Below are positions 59,711 to 64,000 of a DNA stretch of 64,000 bases, in pieces (positions within the stretch are counted from its first letter, which is position 1; every line of letters begins with the position of its first letter). Under the pieces are notes generated by a model. The model searched no databases. It was not told the origin of the DNA and was given only the letters and a program-made list of their open reading frames with translations. Made by a program: the position numbers and the translations under genes. Source of the stretch: Anadara kagoshimensis (taxonomy: Eukaryota; Mollusca; Bivalvia; Arcoida; Arcidae); assembly GCA_021292105.1 (NCBI GenBank), contig CM037873.1, positions 18,716,527 through 18,780,526 on the forward strand. Direction: 5' to 3'.

Positions 59711-60360
59711 AATTGTATTTAGTAATTTAAATTGTATGAAATTGGATATGTTTTGAAGGGATTATTTTTTCTTCCGCAAATGCAGTGAAATAGTGAAATG
59801 CGAAACTAAACTGCAAAAGTAACTGCTATATAATGGATGCCATCAAGCAGTGCGCTGAACAAATTCGCCTTAAAATCGGAACAACTACAGACAATAAATG
59901 AAAACGGAGAAATCTAATCTTCCTGTTGGATAATGAACGAGTGTGGCCTTTCAATAATGCATGTTTTACACGGTATTTATAGTTTGTACAACTGTCACGG
60001 TATTTGTTGCACTCCTTATGTCGACCGAATTATTACTGTAGTCAACAAACCGTTTATTGTATTGATATGGGGCCGTGGGGTTCGGTCTATCCTCTTTGAG
60101 CCTGTTATATCTTGCAACCCAGTCCCATTGGACTATCAATGTGCTCCCTCCATAAAATTGTCCTCGGTTTATGAAACTGAAGGGGATTTAATAGACTGTT
60201 CTTATTTGTAAAATAAATGTATTTTTCCTACAAAACTTGATGTTTTGTCTAATGGAGGACGGATTCATTACAGAATTAAAATTAAAAAATATCCATAGTA
60301 TATAATTTTATATAATAGGTATTTTTTTAAATTTTATAATGAATCTGGTCCTTATTCATC
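59711..60360. other. Unassigned sequence
   Basis: A 92-codon + frame at 59933-60211 is cysteine-containing but matches no family that I know. No promoter or splice context supports it. Confidence 0.4.
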
Positions 60361-60364
60361 ATCT

Positions 60365-61450
60365 GCTGTATTCATACTGGCCACTCGACATCTGCATAGA
60401 CTAACAATGGCTATTCAAAGCTATGCTGTATTCATACTGGCCCGTCAACATCTGCATAGACTTACAATGGCTATTCAAAGCTATGCTGTATTCATACTGG
60501 CCACTCAACATCTGCATAGACTTACAATGGCTATTCAAAGCTATGCTGTATTCATACTGGCCACTCAACATCTGCATAGACTTACAATGGCTATTCAAAG
60601 CTATGCTGTATTCATACTGGCTCGTCAACATCTGTGTAGACTTAAAATGGTCTTCCAAAGCTATGCTGTATTCATACTGGCCCGTCAACATTTGTGTAGG
60701 CTTACAATGGCCTTTGAAAACTATGCTGTATTCATACTGTCCCGTCAACATCTGTGTAGACTTACAATGGCCATTCAAATCTATGCTGTATTCATACAGG
60801 CCTGTCAACAGCTGTGTAGGCCAAAAATGGCCTTTCAAAGCTATGCTGTATTCATACTGGCCTGTCAACATCTGCATAGACTTACAATGGCTATTCAAAG
60901 CTATGCTGTATTCATACTGGCCACTCAACATCTGCATAGACTAACAATGGCTATTCAAAGCTATGCTGTATTCATACTGGCCACTCAACATCTGCATAGA
61001 CTTACAATGGCTATTCAAAGCTATGCTGTATTCATACTGGCCACTCAACATCTGCATAGACTTACAATGGCTATTCAAAGCTATGCTGTATTCATACTGG
61101 CTCGTCAACATCTGTGTAGACTTACAATGGCCTTCCAAAGCTATGCTGTATTCATACTGGCCCGTCAACATCTGTGTAGACTTACAATGGCCATTCAAAT
61201 CTATGCTTTATTTATACAGGCCTGTCAACAGCTGTGTAGGCCAAAAATAGCCATTCAAAGCTATACTGTATTCATATTGGCTGTCAACATCTGTGTAGAC
61301 TTACAATGGCCTTTAAAAGCTATGCTGTATTCATACTGGCCCCTCAACATCTGTGAAGACTTACAATGGCCTTTAAAAGCTATGCTGTATTCATACTGGC
61401 CCGTCAACATCTGTGTAGACTTTCAATGGCCATTAAATGCTAAATTGTAC
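60365..61450. repeat. 60-bp minisatellite with higher-order structure
   Basis: Eighteen units of exactly 60 bases (59-60 in the last three), starting GCTGTATTCATACTGG. Variant units recur in the same order: 60361-60840 and 60901-61260 are matching blocks, the second lacking one unit. Since 60 is a multiple of three, the array stays open in two + frames (351 codons at 60407-61462) and one minus frame (178 codons). They encode 20-residue repeats such as MAIQSYAVFILATQHLHRLT and GQYEYSIALNSHCKSMQMLS. I do not annotate a protein: nothing outside the array extends these frames. Confidence 0.95.
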
Positions 61451-62300
61451 ACATACTTGTAGACTTAACTGGTTTGTAAAAGCCAAGGTATACTTGATCT
61501 GTAATGGCCATCGGGTTTTACATATGCTTGCCAGTCATTTTTATGTAGACTTATACTGGACAGTTAATATCTACATGTATTACAGACTTTTTTGGTATGT
61601 CAGTATGTACATTACATAAAATGCACCCATATTGGTATATACATGTACTTGTGCATAAAGATGTTAACATGTGTCAACTTTTCATGGTATTTATATACTG
61701 TGTACATGTTTTACTATATGATGATGTCTGAACACTTGTGGTATTTGAACATTATATAAAATGAATAAAACTTAGCTGTGAAAGTAAAACATATACATGT
61801 ACCTGGTAATAATATTTTGCATGAAATTACCACTAGAGATAGTACAGTAGTTCCTTAGGCAGAGCATTTTCTCTGTAAATTGGTTATGGGTTTGAACACA
61901 GAGTGCAAGACAAGTTACTTTTGTCTGATACATGCACTGTGCATAAATCCAGGTACGAAAATCCTGAAAAAATGGTCTTGAGACTGCTGGTATAAAATCC
62001 CCACACTTAGTTAAGATATACAGAATCCCCACTCAAATTATTTGAAAAGCATGTCCATTTTAAATTTTTAATTCAAATGGAAATAACAAGTTTCAGTGGT
62101 TTGGCTATGTGAAATTTAAAATTGTTGATCATATGGGATGCAGTAACTTTCACCATAGAATTATTGATGAAATGGCATTTCATTCCCAGTTTTTTTTGTG
62201 TTTAGCATAATTCAGGTGTTGAATATGTTTGTAAAGACAAACTGTCAGTGGATATGGCAACTGATAACTTCACAAATGTTTGTATGTATAACTATTGCAG
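61451..62300. other. Unassigned sequence
   Basis: No gene. A weak box-B-like GGGTTTGAAC near 61889 was considered and not called. Confidence 0.45.
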
Positions 62301-62304
62301 TTGT

Positions 62305-62435
62305 AAGGTTTATTTATTTGAATGGTGTTTTACACTACGGTCAAGAATTTTTCAGTTATATTGAGACAGCAGGTTCAGAAATTATGGAGGAAGATAGAGT
62401 GCTAAAGAAGATAACCAGCCCTGGGCAAGTGAACT
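62305..62435 (+). repeat. Fragment of a widespread molluscan dispersed repeat
   Basis: TGGTGTTTTACACTACGGTC followed by AAGAATTTTTCAGTTATA resembles the conserved TGGTGTTTTACGCCGTACTC segment common in mollusc genomes. The 79-codon frame at 62198-62437 runs across it and is therefore not called as a gene. Confidence 0.5.
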
Positions 62436-62534
62436 GATAAACTCTCACACTAGACTGTTCTGCACACTATGGATATGTCCTGGGTTGAAACTTAGGTGGT
62501 GAGATGCCACCAAGGCCCCAGGGGGCTGTAATGT

Positions 62535-62830
62535 ATGAAGTAAGAAAGTAGGTCACTGTGACCAATCTTTCATGTCTGTCTGATTTTCCTTAAGCTTTAG
62601 GAATTTTGGTCATAGAGTAAGACAGTTTAAATTTGGTTTGTATGTATAATTGTTGGGAGTTGTAACACATGAAGTATGGTAATAGGTCACAGTGACTTAC
62701 TTTTTCATGGTTGAATGAGTTTTCCTTAAATGCCCTCATACATTGTATCTATATATAACTTTTAGAGCTTAAAGGTATGAAGTATTGAAGTAGGTCACTG
62801 TGATCTAAATTTCATCTTTTAATGAATGTT
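62535..62830 (+). repeat. Three tandem units with AGGTCAnnnTGA palindromes
   Basis: AGGTCACTGTGACCA at 62550, AGGTCACAGTGACTT at 62684 and AGGTCACTGTGATCT at 62792 lie in diverged units of about 110-135 bases, each also with GAAGTA before and TTTCAT after. The palindrome core is better conserved than the surrounding unit. Confidence 0.75.
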
Positions 62831-62931
62831 CCTTATAACTTCATGACTTTTTTACAAATTGAGTTAACACTTGAAATGTGTGTAAAGCTTTTTAAACTGT
62901 ACAACAGGTGTGACCCATCAAAAGGTAATTT

Positions 62932-64000
62932 TTAGCTCACCTGAGCCATAGGCTCAGACGAACTATTACCATGTATCTTCGTTCGTCATGCATCGTGTGT
63001 AAACTTTTCACATTTCAATCAACTCCTCCAAAACTGGTGAGCCAAATTGGATGATATTTGGCAGTAATGATGTCTAAGTAAGTGACTTTCATATTTGCAC
63101 AAATAAAGAAATTATGTCCCCTGGGTGCCACATAAAGGGTAAAATTGTGAAAATCTTTAAAAATCAACTCCTCTGAACTTATAATAGGTATAGCTTAGAT
63201 ATTTCATGTAAAACATACTTAGGGCACCTGGTTTCAGATTTGCACAAATTGTAGCTGTAGGGGCCAAAATGGGAAAAAGGGGAAATTTGCTAATATTAAT
63301 GTATTTGTCAATATGTCTTGAAAATTATAAACTTTTTGTATAGGCATGTATATTAGAATATTGTAGGCATTTGCACAACGGTCAATTTGATATATGAATG
63401 AAGGTCATAGGTTCAAAGGTCATAGATGCATAACGAAGACAGAAAGGTTAATTATCTCAAAAACTATAAACTTTTTGTATATGCATGTATATTGGAACAT
63501 TGTAGGTGTTGGCCTAACGGTCATTTTGATATATGAATATAGGTCATAAGTTCAAAGGTCAAGGTCATAGATGCAAACGCACACTGAAATGGTTAAATAT
63601 CTCGAACTATAAACTTTTTGTATAGGCATGTATATTAGAATGTTTTAGGTATTGGCCTAACAATCATTTTGATATATATAGATAAAGGTCATGGGTTTAA
63701 AGGTCAAGGTCACAGATGCAAACAAATACTTAAATGATTAATTATCTCAAACTATTTTGTATAGGCATGTATATTGGAATGTTGTAGGTAATTGGCCTAA
63801 TGATCATTTTGATATATATAGATAAAGGTCATGGGTTTAAAGGTCAAGGTCATGGGTGCAAACAAATACTTAAATGCTTAATTATCTCAAAAACTATAAA
63901 CTTTTTATATAGGCACATTGGAATTCTCTTCAGTTAATGTCATTTACCTCTGCATGAGATATGTACTCAGCCTCAGGTGAGCATTAAAGATGGGCCTCTT
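62932..64000 (-). mobile_element. Hairpin-ended element with 145-bp core, copy E
   Basis: The left end TTAGCTCACCTGAGCCATAG forms a hairpin CTGAGCC-ATA-GGCTCAG. The right end GCCTCAGGTGAGC then GGGCCTCTT lies at the window edge, so the copy is almost or wholly complete. The head has ATTGGATGATATTTGGCAG and GGTTTCAGATTTGCACAAAT. About four core units (63310-63910) carry TTCAAAGGTCAAGGTCA and TATAGGCATGTATATT. It shares head and ends with copy C and its core with copies A, B and D. Confidence 0.75.

Noticed and set aside
59933-60211. 92-codon frame as a gene
   Set aside because: No family resemblance and no evidence of codon constraint; length is unremarkable for this much sequence.
60407-61462. 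351-codon open frame as a repeat protein gene
   Set aside because: It is confined to the 60-bp array, other frames and the opposite strand are open too, and no exon or promoter context is visible. Kept only as a finding.
61845-61905. tRNA-like sequence on the + strand
   Set aside because: Only a weak GGGTTTGAAC box B is present; no box A at the right distance and no arms fold.
62198-62437. 79-codon frame as a terminal exon
   Set aside because: A pyrimidine tract and AG precede it, but the frame runs across a recognisable dispersed molluscan repeat, so the coding potential is not credible.

Overview
The window reads as AT-rich nuclear DNA from a metazoan, most likely a bivalve mollusc. The grounds are a set of dispersed repeats that I recognise from bivalve genomes: elements bounded by GCTCACCTGA and TCAGGTGAGC with a tandem core containing TGACCTTGACCTTTGAAC, a tRNA-headed SINE, a DIRS retrotransposon, mariner/Tc1 fossils, and fold-back elements. 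I see no convincing host protein-coding gene, rRNA or intact tRNA gene. Nearly everything recognisable is transposon, satellite or palindrome.

Layout. 0.7-1.1 kb: fragment of a dispersed repeat with YY1-like motifs. 1.1-4.3 kb: a broken DIRS-type retrotransposon (reverse transcriptase/RNase H, then tyrosine recombinase) with a 25-bp minisatellite of hairpin-forming units between the two coding blocks. 4.8-6.3 kb: a Helentron/HINE- or 'pearl'-like non-autonomous element with a 145-bp tandem core, an ACGC microsatellite and a terminal hairpin. 6.3-9.1 kb: microsatellites and short duplications. 9.1-14.7 kb: a nearly full-length LINE with a tRNA-like 5' end, ORF1 region, EN-RT ORF2 and a TGAA tail, broken only by frameshifts as far as I can see. 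15.6-16.7 kb: a second HINE-like copy, inverted. 17.9-18.1 kb: mariner scrap. 18.7-19.9 kb: decayed copy of a widespread uncharacterised invertebrate gene family. 20.4-20.8 kb: SINE with clear target-site duplications. 21.6-22.5 kb: two opposed mariner fossils. 22.6-23.6 kb: a deleted Tc1-like element inserted in one copy of a duplicated unit, whose sister copy preserves the empty site. 24.1-27.1 kb: a large satellite showing three phases of amplification.

The second half (27-64 kb) is mostly unannotatable AT-rich sequence. It is punctuated by further members of the hairpin-ended families (28.3, 30.0-32.2, 41.9, 48.5, 50.5-52.7 and 62.9-64.0 kb), a mariner fossil (32.2-32.8 kb), two fold-back families (29.3/39.5/54.2 kb and 34.7/57.5 kb), a pair of paralogous 0.7-1.2 kb repeats (37.9 and 47.2 kb), a 60-bp minisatellite with higher-order structure (60.4-61.5 kb), and a short tandem repeat with nuclear-receptor-like palindromes (62.5 kb).

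The main unifying observation is a set of dispersed elements that share one tandem core but have at least two different kinds of ends. They carry many consensus nuclear-receptor sites: ERR-type TCAAGGTCA in the core units and perfect AGGTCAnnnTGACCT palindromes in the heads. Whether this has regulatory meaning cannot be decided from the sequence alone.
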